DNA of 8,855 bases from Pseudomonadota bacterium (GCA_023391175.1 JAEWBL010000095.1:1-8855); one strand, 5' to 3'. Shown: positions 1-7,323, counted from the first letter of the stretch. Notes: generated by a model not told the origin, from the sequence alone. Numbers and translations: made by a program.

Positions 1-1452
1 CACGGTCTGAATATCGTCCGCGCTCGCGCCGGCCGGAAGCGCGGCGAGCGCCGCGTCGAGCTTCTGGAGGGCGTCGCGCTCCACCTCGTCGGGGGTGCGG
101 AAGACCTTGTTGGGCTTCACGAAGTCATGGAAGTAGCGCACCGCATAGCCCACCAGCTCGTGCAGCTTGGGGTGCGTCTGGTCCGACACGCCGGGCACAT
201 GGCGCTTCAGGAAGCCCCACAGCACGCTCTCGTCCTCCGTGTTGGAGGCCGAGGCGAGGTTGAGGAGCATGGTGAACGACACCGGCATGTCCACGTCGGG
301 CGGGTTGCCGGCGTGGATGTGGTAGACCGGGTTGCCGAAGCGCAGCTTCCAGTCCTGCTGGGAATAGCGAGCGAGGAAGTTGAAATACTCGTCCACCGCC
401 TTCGGGATCACGTCGAAGTGCAGCTTCTTCGCCGAGCGGGGCGACTGGAACATGTAGAGCGCCAGGCTCTCCGGGCTCGCATAGGTGAGCCACTCGTCGA
501 TGGTGAGGCCGTTGCCCTTCGACTTGGAGATCTTCTGGCCGTTCTCGTCGAGAAACAGTTCATAGACGAAATGCTCCGGCGCGGTGCCGCCGAGGATCTG
601 GCAGATCTTATCGTAGATCGGCGCGTTGGTCTGGTGGTCCTTGCCGAACATCTCGAAATCGACATCGAGCGCGGCCCAGCGGGCGCCGAAATCCGGCTTC
701 CACTGCAGCTTCACCTTGCCGCCGGTGACGGGCAGCGTCGTCTCGGTGCCGTCCTCATCGTCGAAGGTGATGGTGCCGGCCTTGGCGTCCACGCTCTTGA
801 GCGGCACGTAGAGCACGCGGCCGGAGGTGGGCGAGATGGGCAGGAAGGGCGAATAGGTCGCCTGCCGCTCCTCGCCGAGGGTGGGCAGCATGACGGCCAT
901 GATCTCGTCGTACTTCTCGGCCGCCTTCAGCAGCACCGGGTCGAGCTTGCCGGAGAGATAGTATTCGGTGGCGCTGGCGAATTCGTAGTCGAAGCCGAAG
1001 GTGTCGAGGAAGCGCCGGAGCATCGCGTTGTTGTGCGCGCCGAAGCTCGGATAATCGCCGCCGAAGGGGTTCGGAACCTTGGTCAGCGGCATCTGGAGAT
1101 AGGGGCGCAGCGCCACCGGGTCCGGCACGTTCTCGGGGATCTTGCGCATCCCGTCCATGTCGTCGGAGAAGCACAGGAGGCGCGTCTTCACCTTGTCTTC
1201 GGTGAGGATGCGGAAGGCGTGCCGCACCATGGTGGTGCGCGCCACCTCGCCGAAGGTGCCGATGTGCGGGAGGCCCGAGGGGCCGTAGCCGGTCTCGAAC
1301 AGCACCTCGTCCTTGGGCCGCTTCTTCAGCCGCTCCACCAGCTTGCGCGCTTCCTCGAACGGCCAGGCGGTGGCCGTTTCCGCGACCGCCTTCAGCTCGG
1401 CAGCGAGCTGGGTGGGATCGACGGGCGCAGGCGAGGCTTCGGACGAGGACAT
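1..1452 (-). CDS. lysS (lysK-type): Lysyl-tRNA synthetase, class I (partial, 3' end outside window)
   Basis: Cytoplasmic enzyme that charges tRNA-Lys with lysine using ATP. Reading the minus strand from the ATG at 1452 gives 484 uninterrupted codons to the window edge. The HIGH-type signature is PHIGT at about residues 62-66, within [10 protein letters not shown]. The KMSKS-type signature is KISKS at residues 307-311. [10 protein letters not shown] and [10 protein letters not shown] are also typical of the class I (archaeal/alphaproteobacterial) LysRS, which is unrelated to the usual class II bacterial LysRS. The start is supported by GGAG on the minus strand (1462-1459), six bases before the ATG, and by an N-terminus of the expected form. 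Family members run to roughly 530-560 residues (recalled), so about 50-75 residues of the C-terminal anticodon-binding region are probably missing. The gene is divergent from the glycine cleavage operon, and the two share the upstream region 1453-1550. Long open frames on the opposite strand here are shadows of its codon bias. Confidence 0.95.
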   Translation of the reverse strand, partial: MSSSEASPAPVDPTQLAAELKAVAETATAWPFEEARKLVERLKKRPKDEVLFETGYGPSGLPHIGTFGEVARTTMVRHAFRILTEDKVKTRLLCFSDDMDGMRKIPENVPDPVALRPYLQMPLTKVPNPFGGDYPSFGAHNNAMLRRFLDTFGFDYEFASATEYYLSGKLDPVLLKAAEKYDEIMAVMLPTLGEERQATYSPFLPISPTSGRVLYVPLKSVDAKAGTITFDDEDGTETTLPVTGGKVKLQWKPDFGARWAALDVDFEMFGKDHQTNAPIYDKICQILGGTAPEHFVYELFLDENGQKISKSKGNGLTIDEWLTYASPESLALYMFQSPRSAKKLHFDVIPKAVDEYFNFLARYSQQDWKLRFGNPVYHIHAGNPPDVDMPVSFTMLLNLASASNTEDESVLWGFLKRHVPGVSDQTHPKLHELVGYAVRYFHDFVKPNKVFRTPDEVERDALQKLDAALAALPAGASADDIQTV

Positions 1453-1548
1453 GACAGGCTCCGGAAAAGGAGCGCGAACTTAGGAATGCAGCCGCGTTCC
1501 GGATGCCCCGGCGAAAAGGGCAAAAGGAGCGCAAGACATCGGACGATC

Positions 1549-1762
1549 CCTGCGGGAGAGACCGGCGGCCTCATGGGGAGGCGTGCCGGCGCCGAAGGCG
1601 CAACCGCCCCGGAACCGCTCAGGCAAAAAGGGCCGCAGGGGGACGAAACTCTGGAAAGCAGTCCGGCCAACCCTTCAAGGCGCGGCGGGGCTCACCGAAG
1701 GAGTAAGCCGTGCCCTTCCACGAGGCGCGGTGAAATCTCTCAGGTCGGCAGACAGAGGGGGC
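1549..1762 (+). promoter_or_regulatory. Tandem glycine riboswitch (two aptamers)
   Basis: Glycine-sensing leader RNA upstream of gcvT, recognised by its conserved blocks. Aptamer I has GGGAGAGACC just after 1553, GCCGAAGG at 1591-1598 and CTCAGGCAAAAAGG at 1618-1631. Its P1 helix pairs TGCGG (1551-1555) with CCGCA (1633-1637). The conserved linker GGACGAAACTCTGGA lies at 1641-1655. Aptamer II has CACCGAAGGAGTAA at 1693-1706, AAATCTCTCAGGT at 1733-1745 and GACAGAGGGGG at 1751-1761. Its P1 pairs CTCTG (1649-1653) with CAGAG (1753-1757). The order and linker match the classic two-aptamer arrangement of Vibrio cholerae. Riboswitches of this type upstream of gcv operons are normally ON switches, activating glycine breakdown when glycine is plentiful. 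The edges are approximate, because a leader helix may start slightly upstream. Confidence 0.95.
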
Positions 1763-1768
1763 GCCGCG

Positions 1769-1836
1769 CGGGCCGCACAGGACCACCGGGAACGGGGGTT
1801 CGGCAGGCCCGGAAATTGGCGCTGTTCGTCCGGGAG
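1769..1836 (+). promoter_or_regulatory. Putative expression platform of the glycine riboswitch (translational)
   Basis: Two mutually exclusive pairings can be drawn between the second aptamer and the gcvT start. In one, CGGGCC (1769-1774) pairs with GGCCCG (1806-1811). In the other, CCCGG (1808-1812) pairs with CCGGG (1830-1834), which covers most of the GGGAG ribosome-binding site (1832-1836). No run of T follows any hairpin, so an intrinsic terminator is unlikely and control of translation initiation fits better. The pairings are read directly from the sequence. The switching mechanism is inferred, and short GC-rich helices arise easily by chance in DNA this rich in G and C. Confidence 0.4.
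1832..1836 (+). promoter_or_regulatory. Ribosome-binding site that decides the gcvT TTG start
   Basis: GGGAG lies six bases before the TTG at 1843-1845. The reading frame stays open far upstream, through the riboswitch and antisense to lysS, so the start cannot be set by a stop codon. This site, plus the position where GcvT homology begins, selects TTG 1843. Another in-frame TTG at 1816 has no comparable site. Confidence 0.65.
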
Positions 1837-1842
1837 TCCCTC

Positions 1843-3009
1843 TTGGCCTCATCCCCTGATTCGCATTCCGACACCGAGCCTCTGCTCGAAACCCCGCTTT
1901 GCGCCGCCCATGGCGCGCTCGGTGCCCGCATGGTGCCGTTCGCGGGCTATCTCATGCCGGTCCAGTATCCCGAGGGCATCCTCGCGGAGCACAATTGGAC
2001 CCGCACCCATGCCGGCCTGTTCGACGTCTCCCACATGGGCCAGGCCCTCCTCGTCGGCCCGGACCACGAGACCACCGCGCGGGCGCTGGAAGCCCTCGCC
2101 CCGGCGGATTTCGTGAACCTCGCCCCCGGCAAGCAGCGCTATTCGCAATTGACCGCCGAAGACGGCGGCATCCGCGACGACTTCATGGCCACCCGCCCGG
2201 CGGACCCCGCCGCTGACGGCACGCTGATCCTCGTGGTCAACGCCGCCTGCAAGGGCGCCGACTTCGCGCACATCGAAGCCCACCTCCCCGACACCGTGAA
2301 GCTGGTGCAGCGCCCCGAGCGGGCCCTCCTCGCCCTGCAAGGCCCCGAGGCCGCGACGGTGATGGCCCGCCATTGCCCCGAGGCGGCGGACCTCGACTTC
2401 ATGACCGCCCTCCCCCTCGCCTTCGACGGCGTGCCGGTGGAGGTCTCCCGCTCCGGCTACACCGGCGAGGACGGCTACGAGATTTCCGTCGCGGCCGAGG
2501 ATGCCGCCGCGCTCTGGGCCGCGCTGCTCGCCGAGCCGGAGGTGAAGGCCATCGGCCTCGGCGCCCGGGATAGCCTGCGCCTTGAGGCCGGGCTCTGCCT
2601 CTATGGCCACGACATCGATCTCTCCACCTCCCCCATTGAGGCGGCGCTGAACTGGTCCATCCAGAAGCGGCGGCGGCTTGAGGGCGGCTTTCCCGGCGCC
2701 GATCGCGTGCAGCGCGAGCTTAAGGAAGGCCCCGCCCGCGTGCGCGTCGGCCTGAGGCTGGAGGGCCGCGCCCCGGCCCGCCAAGGCGCCGAGATCGCCT
2801 CCAATGGGGCGGTCGTCGGCCGCGTCACCTCGGGCGGCTTCGCCCCGACGCTGCAGGCGCCCATCGCCATGGGCTATGTGCCGCCCGCGCTCGCCGCGCC
2901 CGGCACGAGCGTCGACATTCTGGTGCGCGGCAAGGCCCTGCCCGCCGTCGTCACCGCCCTTCCCTTCGTACCCACGCGCTACGCGCGCAAGCAGAAAACC
3001 GGGGGCTGA
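1843..3009 (+). CDS. gcvT: Glycine cleavage system T protein (aminomethyltransferase)
   Basis: T protein of the glycine cleavage system. It transfers the methylene carbon from the aminomethyl-lipoyl arm of GcvH to tetrahydrofolate, releasing ammonia and giving 5,10-methylene-THF. The predicted protein has 388 residues, slightly long for the family because of a short polar N-terminal stretch. Conserved stretches include [17 protein letters not shown] near the N-terminus, [10 protein letters not shown], and GGIRDDFMA, where the Asp pair at residues 112-113 matches the region of the catalytic Asp101 of E. coli Gcv[13 protein letters not shown] and [18 protein letters not shown] follow, and a C-terminal beta-barrel-type region has ITSG-like [10 protein letters not shown]. 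The start is an inferred TTG with GGGAG six bases upstream. It is the first gene after the glycine riboswitch, and gcvH begins two bases after its stop. Confidence 0.95.
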   Translation: MASSPDSHSDTEPLLETPLCAAHGALGARMVPFAGYLMPVQYPEGILAEHNWTRTHAGLFDVSHMGQALLVGPDHETTARALEALAPADFVNLAPGKQRYSQLTAEDGGIRDDFMATRPADPAADGTLILVVNAACKGADFAHIEAHLPDTVKLVQRPERALLALQGPEAATVMARHCPEAADLDFMTALPLAFDGVPVEVSRSGYTGEDGYEISVAAEDAAALWAALLAEPEVKAIGLGARDSLRLEAGLCLYGHDIDLSTSPIEAALNWSIQKRRRLEGGFPGADRVQRELKEGPARVRVGLRLEGRAPARQGAEIASNGAVVGRVTSGGFAPTLQAPIAMGYVPPALAAPGTSVDILVRGKALPAVVTALPFVPTRYARKQKTGG

Positions 3010-3011
3010 CC

Positions 3012-3383
3012 ATGACCGTGCGCTACACCAAGGACCACGAATACGTCCGCCTCGACGGCGACGTGGCGGTGGTCGGCATCTCCGACTACGCCCAGGGCCA
3101 GCTCGGCGACGTGGTGTTCGTGGAGCTGCCCGAGATCGGCAAGGCGGTCGAGAAGGGCAAGGAAGCCGCCGTCGTCGAGAGCGTGAAGGCCGCCAGCGAG
3201 GTCTATGCCCCCATCTCCGGCGAGGTGGTGGAGGTGAACTCGGAACTCGAAGCCGCCCCCGGCCTCGTCAACGAGGATGCCGAGGGCAAGGGCTGGTTCC
3301 TGAAGCTGAAGCTCTCCAACCCCGCCGAGTTCGACGGGCTCATGAACGAGCACGCCTACAAGGACTATCTGGACACCCTGTGA
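3012..3383 (+). CDS. gcvH: Glycine cleavage system H protein (lipoyl carrier)
   Basis: Small cytoplasmic carrier whose lipoyl-lysine arm moves the aminomethyl intermediate from the P protein to the T protein and is then reoxidised by the L protein. The 123-residue product has the usual family length. The lipoylation site is Lys59 in [11 protein letters not shown]-terminal [10 protein letters not shown] and the [19 protein letters not shown] block are characteristic, and the C-terminal [18 protein letters not shown] is also typical. The ATG lies two bases after the gcvT stop, so the GGGGGC before the ATG overlaps the end of gcvT and translation is probably coupled. The OsmC-like gene follows after 20 bases. 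Confidence 0.97.
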   Translation: MTVRYTKDHEYVRLDGDVAVVGISDYAQGQLGDVVFVELPEIGKAVEKGKEAAVVESVKAASEVYAPISGEVVEVNSELEAAPGLVNEDAEGKGWFLKLKLSNPAEFDGLMNEHAYKDYLDTL

Positions 3384-3403
3384 GACCAGCGGGAGGCGGC
3401 AAC

Positions 3404-3877
3404 ATGGCCCACGACTATCACGCCACCATCCGCTGGCAGCGCGGGGATGCCGCCTTCACCGATGGCCGCTACTCGCGCGGCCATGTCTGGGCGTTCGACG
3501 GCATCGAGGTGCCCGGCTCCTCGGCGCCGGGCTCCGTGCGCGTGCCGCTCTCCCGCGAGGATGCGGTGGACCCGGAGGAGGCGCTGGTGGCCGCAGCCTC
3601 CAGCTGCCACATGCTGTTCGCGCTGGATTTCGCCCGCCGGGGCGGCTTCCGCGTGGACAGCTACGAGGATGCCGCCACGGGCGAGATGACGCCCAACGAG
3701 AAGGGCAAGCTCTTCGTCTCGCGCATCACCCTCACCCCGGTGATGGTCTTCTCCGGCGAGAAGCTGCCCTCGGCCGGGGACGTGGACCTCATCCATCAGC
3801 GGGCGCACGAGGAATGCTACGTCGCCCATTCGCTCAGGGCCGAGATCATTCTGGCCCCGCGCTTCACCATCGCCTGA
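3404..3877 (+). CDS. OsmC/Ohr-family protein (probable thiol-dependent peroxidase)
   Basis: A 157-residue cytoplasmic protein of the OsmC/Ohr fold, whose characterised members reduce organic hydroperoxides through a cysteine pair. The frame remains open far upstream. The ATG at 3404 is chosen because GGGAGG (3391-3396) lies seven bases before it and OsmC homology begins there. DPEEALVAAASSCHM carries the first conserved cysteine (Cys68). The second (Cys138) is in AHEECYVAHSLRAEI, where OsmC proteins have the resolving cysteine. Both are present, so the redox pair appears intact. The N-terminal YHATIRWQRG strand and the RGHVWAFDG region fit the family. It sits inside the glycine cleavage operon, 20 bases after gcvH and 18 before gcvPA, so it should be co-transcribed and under the glycine riboswitch. 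Its exact subfamily and substrate cannot be read from the sequence. Confidence 0.85.
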   Translation: MAHDYHATIRWQRGDAAFTDGRYSRGHVWAFDGIEVPGSSAPGSVRVPLSREDAVDPEEALVAAASSCHMLFALDFARRGGFRVDSYEDAATGEMTPNEKGKLFVSRITLTPVMVFSGEKLPSAGDVDLIHQRAHEECYVAHSLRAEIILAPRFTIA

Positions 3878-3895
3878 AAGCGGACCAGCGAAACC

Positions 3896-5236
3896 ATGCG
3901 CTATCTTCCCCTCACCGCCGACGATCGCGCCGAGATGCTCGCGCGTATCGGCGTTTCGTCCGTTGACGACCTGTTCGCCGACATTCCCGCCGCCCAGCGC
4001 GAGCATGAGCTGCCGCGCCTGCCGCTCCACAAGAGCGAGCTGGAGGTGGAGCGCGCGCTCTCGCGCCTTGCGGCGAAGAATGTGCCGGCGGGCGCGGTGC
4101 CCTTCTTCGTCGGCGCCGGGGCCTATCGCCACCATGTGCCGGCGAGCGTGGACCACCTGATCCAGCGCTCGGAATTCCTCACCTCCTACACGCCGTACCA
4201 GCCGGAGATCGCGCAGGGCACCCTGCAATATCTCTTCGAGTTCCAGACGCAGGTGGCCGAACTGACCGGCATGGAGGTGGCCAACGCCTCCATGTATGAC
4301 GGCTCAACCGCCGCCGCCGAGGCGGTGCTGATGGCCCACCGCGTGACCAAGCGGCGCAAGGCGCTGCTCGCCGGCAACCTGCACCCGCACTATCGCGCGA
4401 CCATCGAAACGGTCTCGCACTATGCCGCCGACGAGGTGGTGGCGCTGGCGCCGGTGCCCACGGGCGGGGAAGACATCATCGCCGCCATCGATGCCGGCTG
4501 CTCCTGCGTCGTCGTCCAGTCGCCGGATGTGTTCGGCAACATCGTGGATCTGAAGCCCATCGCCGAGGCCGCCCACAAGGCCGGCGCTTTGCTCATCGCC
4601 GTCTTCACCGAGGCGGTCAGCCTCGGCCTCATCGAGCCGCCGGGGGCGCAGGGCGCCGACATCGTGGCGGGCGAGGGCCAGTCCATCGGCAATGCGCTGA
4701 ATTTCGGCGGCCCCTATGTGGGTCTCTTCGCCACGCGGCAGAAGTTCGTGCGGCAGATGCCGGGGCGCTTGGCCGGCGAGACGGTGGATGCGGAAGGCCG
4801 GCGCGGCTTCGTGCTCACCCTCTCCACCCGCGAGCAGCACATCCGCCGCGAGAAGGCGACCTCCAACATCTGCACCAATTCGGGCCTCTGCGCGCTGGCC
4901 TTCACCATCCACATGAGCCTGCTCGGGCAGACCGGGCTCGTGCGGCTGGCGCGGGCCAACCACGCGGCGGCCTGCGACCTCGCGGACCGGCTCGCCGCCG
5001 TGCCGGGGGTGAGCGTGCTCAACGACACCTTCTTCAACGAATTCACTCTGCGCGTGCCGGGCAAGGCGGCGGACGTGGTGGAGAAGCTGGCCGCAAAGGG
5101 CATCCTCGGCGGCGTCCCCTATTCCCGCCTCGCCCCCAAATCAGGGCTCGACGACCTCATCCTCGTCGCCGCCACCGAGACGACGACAGAAGACGATCGT
5201 GCCGCCTATGCCGCGGCCCTCAAGGAGGTGCTGTGA
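3896..5236 (+). CDS. gcvPA: Glycine dehydrogenase (decarboxylating) subunit 1
   Basis: N-terminal-half subunit of the two-part glycine decarboxylase (P protein). Together with GcvPB it decarboxylates glycine and loads the aminomethyl group onto lipoylated GcvH. The product is 446 residues, the normal length for GcvPA. The N-terminus [20 protein letters not shown] is typical. Other signatures are [53 protein letters not shown], and [23 protein letters not shown]. This half has the aspartate-aminotransferase fold but does not carry the PLP lysine, which is in GcvPB. No strong ribosome-binding site is seen before the ATG, so coupling to the upstream OsmC-like gene 18 bases away is possible. Its TGA shares its final A with the ATG of gcvPB. 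Confidence 0.96.
   Translation: MRYLPLTADDRAEMLARIGVSSVDDLFADIPAAQREHELPRLPLHKSELEVERALSRLAAKNVPAGAVPFFVGAGAYRHHVPASVDHLIQRSEFLTSYTPYQPEIAQGTLQYLFEFQTQVAELTGMEVANASMYDGSTAAAEAVLMAHRVTKRRKALLAGNLHPHYRATIETVSHYAADEVVALAPVPTGGEDIIAAIDAGCSCVVVQSPDVFGNIVDLKPIAEAAHKAGALLIAVFTEAVSLGLIEPPGAQGADIVAGEGQSIGNALNFGGPYVGLFATRQKFVRQMPGRLAGETVDAEGRRGFVLTLSTREQHIRREKATSNICTNSGLCALAFTIHMSLLGQTGLVRLARANHAAACDLADRLAAVPGVSVLNDTFFNEFTLRVPGKAADVVEKLAAKGILGGVPYSRLAPKSGLDDLILVAATETTTEDDRAAYAAALKEVL
5222..5228 (+). promoter_or_regulatory. Strong ribosome-binding site for gcvPB inside the end of gcvPA
   Basis: AAGGAGG lies within the last codons of gcvPA, seven bases before the ATG at 5236. An in-frame GTG at 5233 is only four bases away and is less likely to be used. 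The site therefore supports ATG 5236, which overlaps the gcvPA stop by one base. Confidence 0.8.
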
Positions 5237-6810
5237 TGAACCGCGAAGGCCGTGGCGCGACGACGCCGCATATCGTCGGGGGCACCAGCGCGGGCCCCGT
5301 CACCTTCACCGGCAACCGGGGCCTCGACCTCGAGGAAGGCCTGATCTTCGAGATCGGCCGCACCGAAGTGACCGGCGTGGACATTGCCGACCCCGCCCCC
5401 TTCAAGGACCGCCTCGGCACCCACAAGCGCACCGCGCCGCTGGAGCTGCCCGGCCTCTCCGAGCCGGAGGCCATGCGCCATTACGTGCGCCTCTCGCGCA
5501 TGAATTATGGCATCGACAGCGGGCTGTTTCCGCTCGGCTCCTGCACCATGAAGCACAACCCGCGTCTCAACGAGAAGATGGCGCGGCTGCCGGGCTTTGC
5601 CGACATCCACCCGCTTCAGCCCCTCTCCACCGTGCCCGGCGCGCTGGAGCTGATGGCAGAGCTGTCGCGCTACCTGCTGGAGCTCACCGGCATGACGGCG
5701 GTGGCCCTCACCCCCAAGGCCGGCGCCCATGGCGAGCTGTGCGGCATGATGGCCATCAAGGCCGCGCACGAAGCCCATGGCAATGGCCATCGTCATGTCG
5801 TGCTCGTGCCGGAGAGCGCCCACGGCACCAACCCCGCGACTGCCGCCCTCATCGGCTATGAGGTCCGCTCCATCCCCGCCCGGCCGGACGGCACTGTGGA
5901 CCCGGAGGCGGTGAAGGCCGCGCTGGGGCCGGAGGTGGCGGCCCTCATGCTCACCAATCCCAACACATGCGGCCTGTTCGAGCGGGACGTGGTGGCGATT
6001 GCGGCGGCGGTGCATGAGGCCGGCGCCTATTTCTATTCGGACGGCGCCAATTTCAACGCCATCCTCGGCAAGGTGCGCATCGCCGACCTCGGGGTCGATG
6101 CCATGCACATCAACCTCCACAAGACCTTCTCCACGCCCCACGGCGGCGGCGGCCCCGGCGCCGGCCCGGTGGTGCTGTCTCAGGCGCTGGCGCCTTTTGC
6201 CCCGGTGCCGGCGCTGGTCGCCACCGCGGACGGGCTGGTGCTGGTGGAGGATGAAGGGTCGGCCGGTGCCGAGCAGGCCCTCGGCCGCATGAGCGCCTTC
6301 CACGGCCAGATGGGCATGTTCGTCCGCGCGCTGTCGTGGATGCTCTCCCATGGGGCGGACGGGATGCGCCAGGCCTCCGAGGATGCGGTCCTCTCCGCCA
6401 ACTATGTCCGTGCCTGCCTGATGGACGTGATGAGCGCCCCCTTCGCCGAGCGCCCGGCCATGCACGAGGCCCTGTTCGACGATGCGTGGCTCGCGGGCAC
6501 CGGCCTCTCCACCCTCGACGTGGCGAAGGCGCTGATCGACGAGGGCTACCACCCCATGACGGTCTACTTCCCGCTGGTGGTCCACGGGGCGATGCTGATC
6601 GAGCCGACGGAGAGCGAATCGAAGGCCTCCCTCGACCTCTTCCTCGGTGCCCTGCGCGACCTCGCCATGGCGGCCAAGGCGGGGGACAAGGAGCGCTTCC
6701 TCGGCGCCCCCCATTATGCCACCCGTCGCCGTCTGGACGAGACCCGTGCCGCCCGCGCGCCGGTTTTGCGGTGGGTTCGGCCCGAACCGCTCCCGAACGC
6801 CGCCGAATAG
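5236..6810 (+). CDS. gcvPB: Glycine dehydrogenase (decarboxylating) subunit 2, PLP-bearing
   Basis: C-terminal-half subunit of the split P protein, which holds the pyridoxal phosphate that forms a Schiff base with glycine. The 524-residue product shows RLSRMNYGIDSGLFPLGSCTMKHNP, the ALTPKAGAHGELCGMMAIKA block and PESAHGTNPATAAL. HINLHKTFSTPHGGGGPGAG follows, with Lys296 as the PLP-binding lysine next to the glycine-rich loop. LTNPNTCGLFE and YFYSDGANFNAI are also conserved. An N-terminal leader of about 50 residues before the core is common in alphaproteobacterial GcvPB. The start overlaps the gcvPA stop by one base (TGATG) with a strong ribosome-binding site, which fits balanced synthesis of the two P subunits. 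It is the last recognisable gene of the glycine cleavage operon. Confidence 0.97.
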   Translation: MNREGRGATTPHIVGGTSAGPVTFTGNRGLDLEEGLIFEIGRTEVTGVDIADPAPFKDRLGTHKRTAPLELPGLSEPEAMRHYVRLSRMNYGIDSGLFPLGSCTMKHNPRLNEKMARLPGFADIHPLQPLSTVPGALELMAELSRYLLELTGMTAVALTPKAGAHGELCGMMAIKAAHEAHGNGHRHVVLVPESAHGTNPATAALIGYEVRSIPARPDGTVDPEAVKAALGPEVAALMLTNPNTCGLFERDVVAIAAAVHEAGAYFYSDGANFNAILGKVRIADLGVDAMHINLHKTFSTPHGGGGPGAGPVVLSQALAPFAPVPALVATADGLVLVEDEGSAGAEQALGRMSAFHGQMGMFVRALSWMLSHGADGMRQASEDAVLSANYVRACLMDVMSAPFAERPAMHEALFDDAWLAGTGLSTLDVAKALIDEGYHPMTVYFPLVVHGAMLIEPTESESKASLDLFLGALRDLAMAAKAGDKERFLGAPHYATRRRLDETRAARAPVLRWVRPEPLPNAAE

Positions 6811-6823
6811 GGGGGTGAACGCA

Positions 6824-6864
6824 CCTGACAGGGGGGTGTGAACCACCCTTTCCCCCCTGTCAGG
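6824..6864. repeat. Perfect 13-bp inverted repeat between gcvPB and the Nudix gene
   Basis: CCTGACAGGGGGG (6824-6836) and CCCCCCTGTCAGG (6852-6864) are exact reverse complements, separated by 15 bases. A competing inner stem pairs GGGTG (6834-6838) with CACCC (6844-6848). No T run follows, so it is not a standard intrinsic terminator. It could still be an RNA 3'-end stabiliser, an attenuating structure, or a protein-binding palindrome. The end of the right arm runs into the AGGAGG at 6862-6867, so folding would partly hide that ribosome-binding site. A related AGGGGGGTGAAC (6809-6820) precedes the left arm and resembles AGGGGGGTGTGAAC (6830-6843). Confidence 0.8.
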
Positions 6865-6871
6865 AGGGGCT

Positions 6872-6883
6872 ATGCTCGACTGA
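6872..6883 (+). other. Three-codon reading frame (ATG CTC GAC TGA) before the Nudix gene
   Basis: A minimal open frame, Met-Leu-Asp-stop, begins four bases after AGGAGGGG (6862-6869). It ends in TGATG, so its stop shares a base with the ATG at 6883 chosen for the Nudix protein. It may act as a translational coupler or may be accidental. It is listed because it affects which ATG the ribosome-binding site serves, and it encodes no meaningful product. Confidence 0.25.
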
Positions 6884-7323
6884 TGTTGTCCGCCCTCTCT
6901 TTCCTGCGCCGGATGCGCCACGGCATGACCCTCGGTGTCAGGGTACTGGCCACCGACGAGGCCGGCCGGCTCCTTTTGGTCCGACACACCTATGTGTCCG
7001 GCTGGCATTTTCCTGGCGGCGGGGTGGATCTGGGCGAGACCGCGGAACAGGCCGCGCGACGCGAATTGCGCGAGGAGGCGAACGTGGAGGCCGAGGGGCC
7101 CCTGACGGTTTCTGGCTGTTATTTCAATCCCTTGGTCGGGGGGCGGGATCACGTCGTCCTCTACCGCGCGGCCCGGTTGACCATCGGTCCCCGGCCGGAG
7201 CGGAACCTCGAAATCATCGCCGCCGACTTCTTCCCGCCCGACGCCTTGCCCGACGATACCACCCCCGCCACCCTGCGCCGCATCGCCGAATGGCGCGGCG
7301 CTCCCCCATCCGACCGCTGGTGA
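6883..7323 (+). CDS. Nudix hydrolase domain protein
   Basis: A small cytoplasmic hydrolase of the Nudix superfamily, which cleaves nucleoside diphosphates linked to another group using Mg2+ or Mn2+. From the ATG at 6883 it has 146 residues, essentially one domain. The Nudix box spans about residues 46-68: Gly46, five residues, Glu52, seven residues, then RELREEANV. The metal-binding Glu61, Glu64 and Glu65 are present, while the usual Gly near the end of the box is Asn67. VSGWHFPGGGVDLGETAEQA is the typical entry to the box. The start is uncertain. A GTG at 6838 lies in frame inside the hairpin, and ATGs at about 6913 and 6925 are also in frame. ATG 6883 keeps the whole domain but is 15 bases from AGGAGG. 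The substrate cannot be predicted. It lies 72 bases after gcvPB, so co-transcription is possible but not shown. Confidence 0.85.
   Translation: MLSALSFLRRMRHGMTLGVRVLATDEAGRLLLVRHTYVSGWHFPGGGVDLGETAEQAARRELREEANVEAEGPLTVSGCYFNPLVGGRDHVVLYRAARLTIGPRPERNLEIIAADFFPPDALPDDTTPATLRRIAEWRGAPPSDRW

Noticed and set aside
1453..1550. Sigma-70 promoters for lysS and the gcv operon
   Set aside because: Both must lie near here, but no -35/-10 pair with acceptable match and spacing stands out on either strand.
127..1842. Very long open frame on the plus strand (127-3009) that would give a 960-residue protein
   Set aside because: The first part is antisense to the class I LysRS gene and then crosses the riboswitch. 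Only the part from about 1843 has homology, to GcvT. The upstream openness comes from GC-rich codon bias, not a fusion protein.
1849..2784. 311-residue open frame on the minus strand opposite gcvT
   Set aside because: A shadow of the gcvT reading frame with no recognisable domain.
3404..3877. OsmC-like gene as a recent insertion or transferred gene
   Set aside because: Its base and codon use look like its neighbours, the spacings are operon-like, and there are no flanking repeats, so I see no sign of recent transfer.
6824..6864. Intrinsic terminator after gcvPB
   Set aside because: The stem is strong, but the following bases are AGGAGGGG with no T run, so it does not fit a rho-independent terminator. 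Kept as an inverted repeat only.
5206..7152. 648-residue open frame on the minus strand opposite gcvPB
   Set aside because: It mirrors gcvPB codon bias, is low-complexity (rich in Gly, Ala, His, Arg), resembles no family I know, and spans the intergenic hairpin and part of the Nudix gene.
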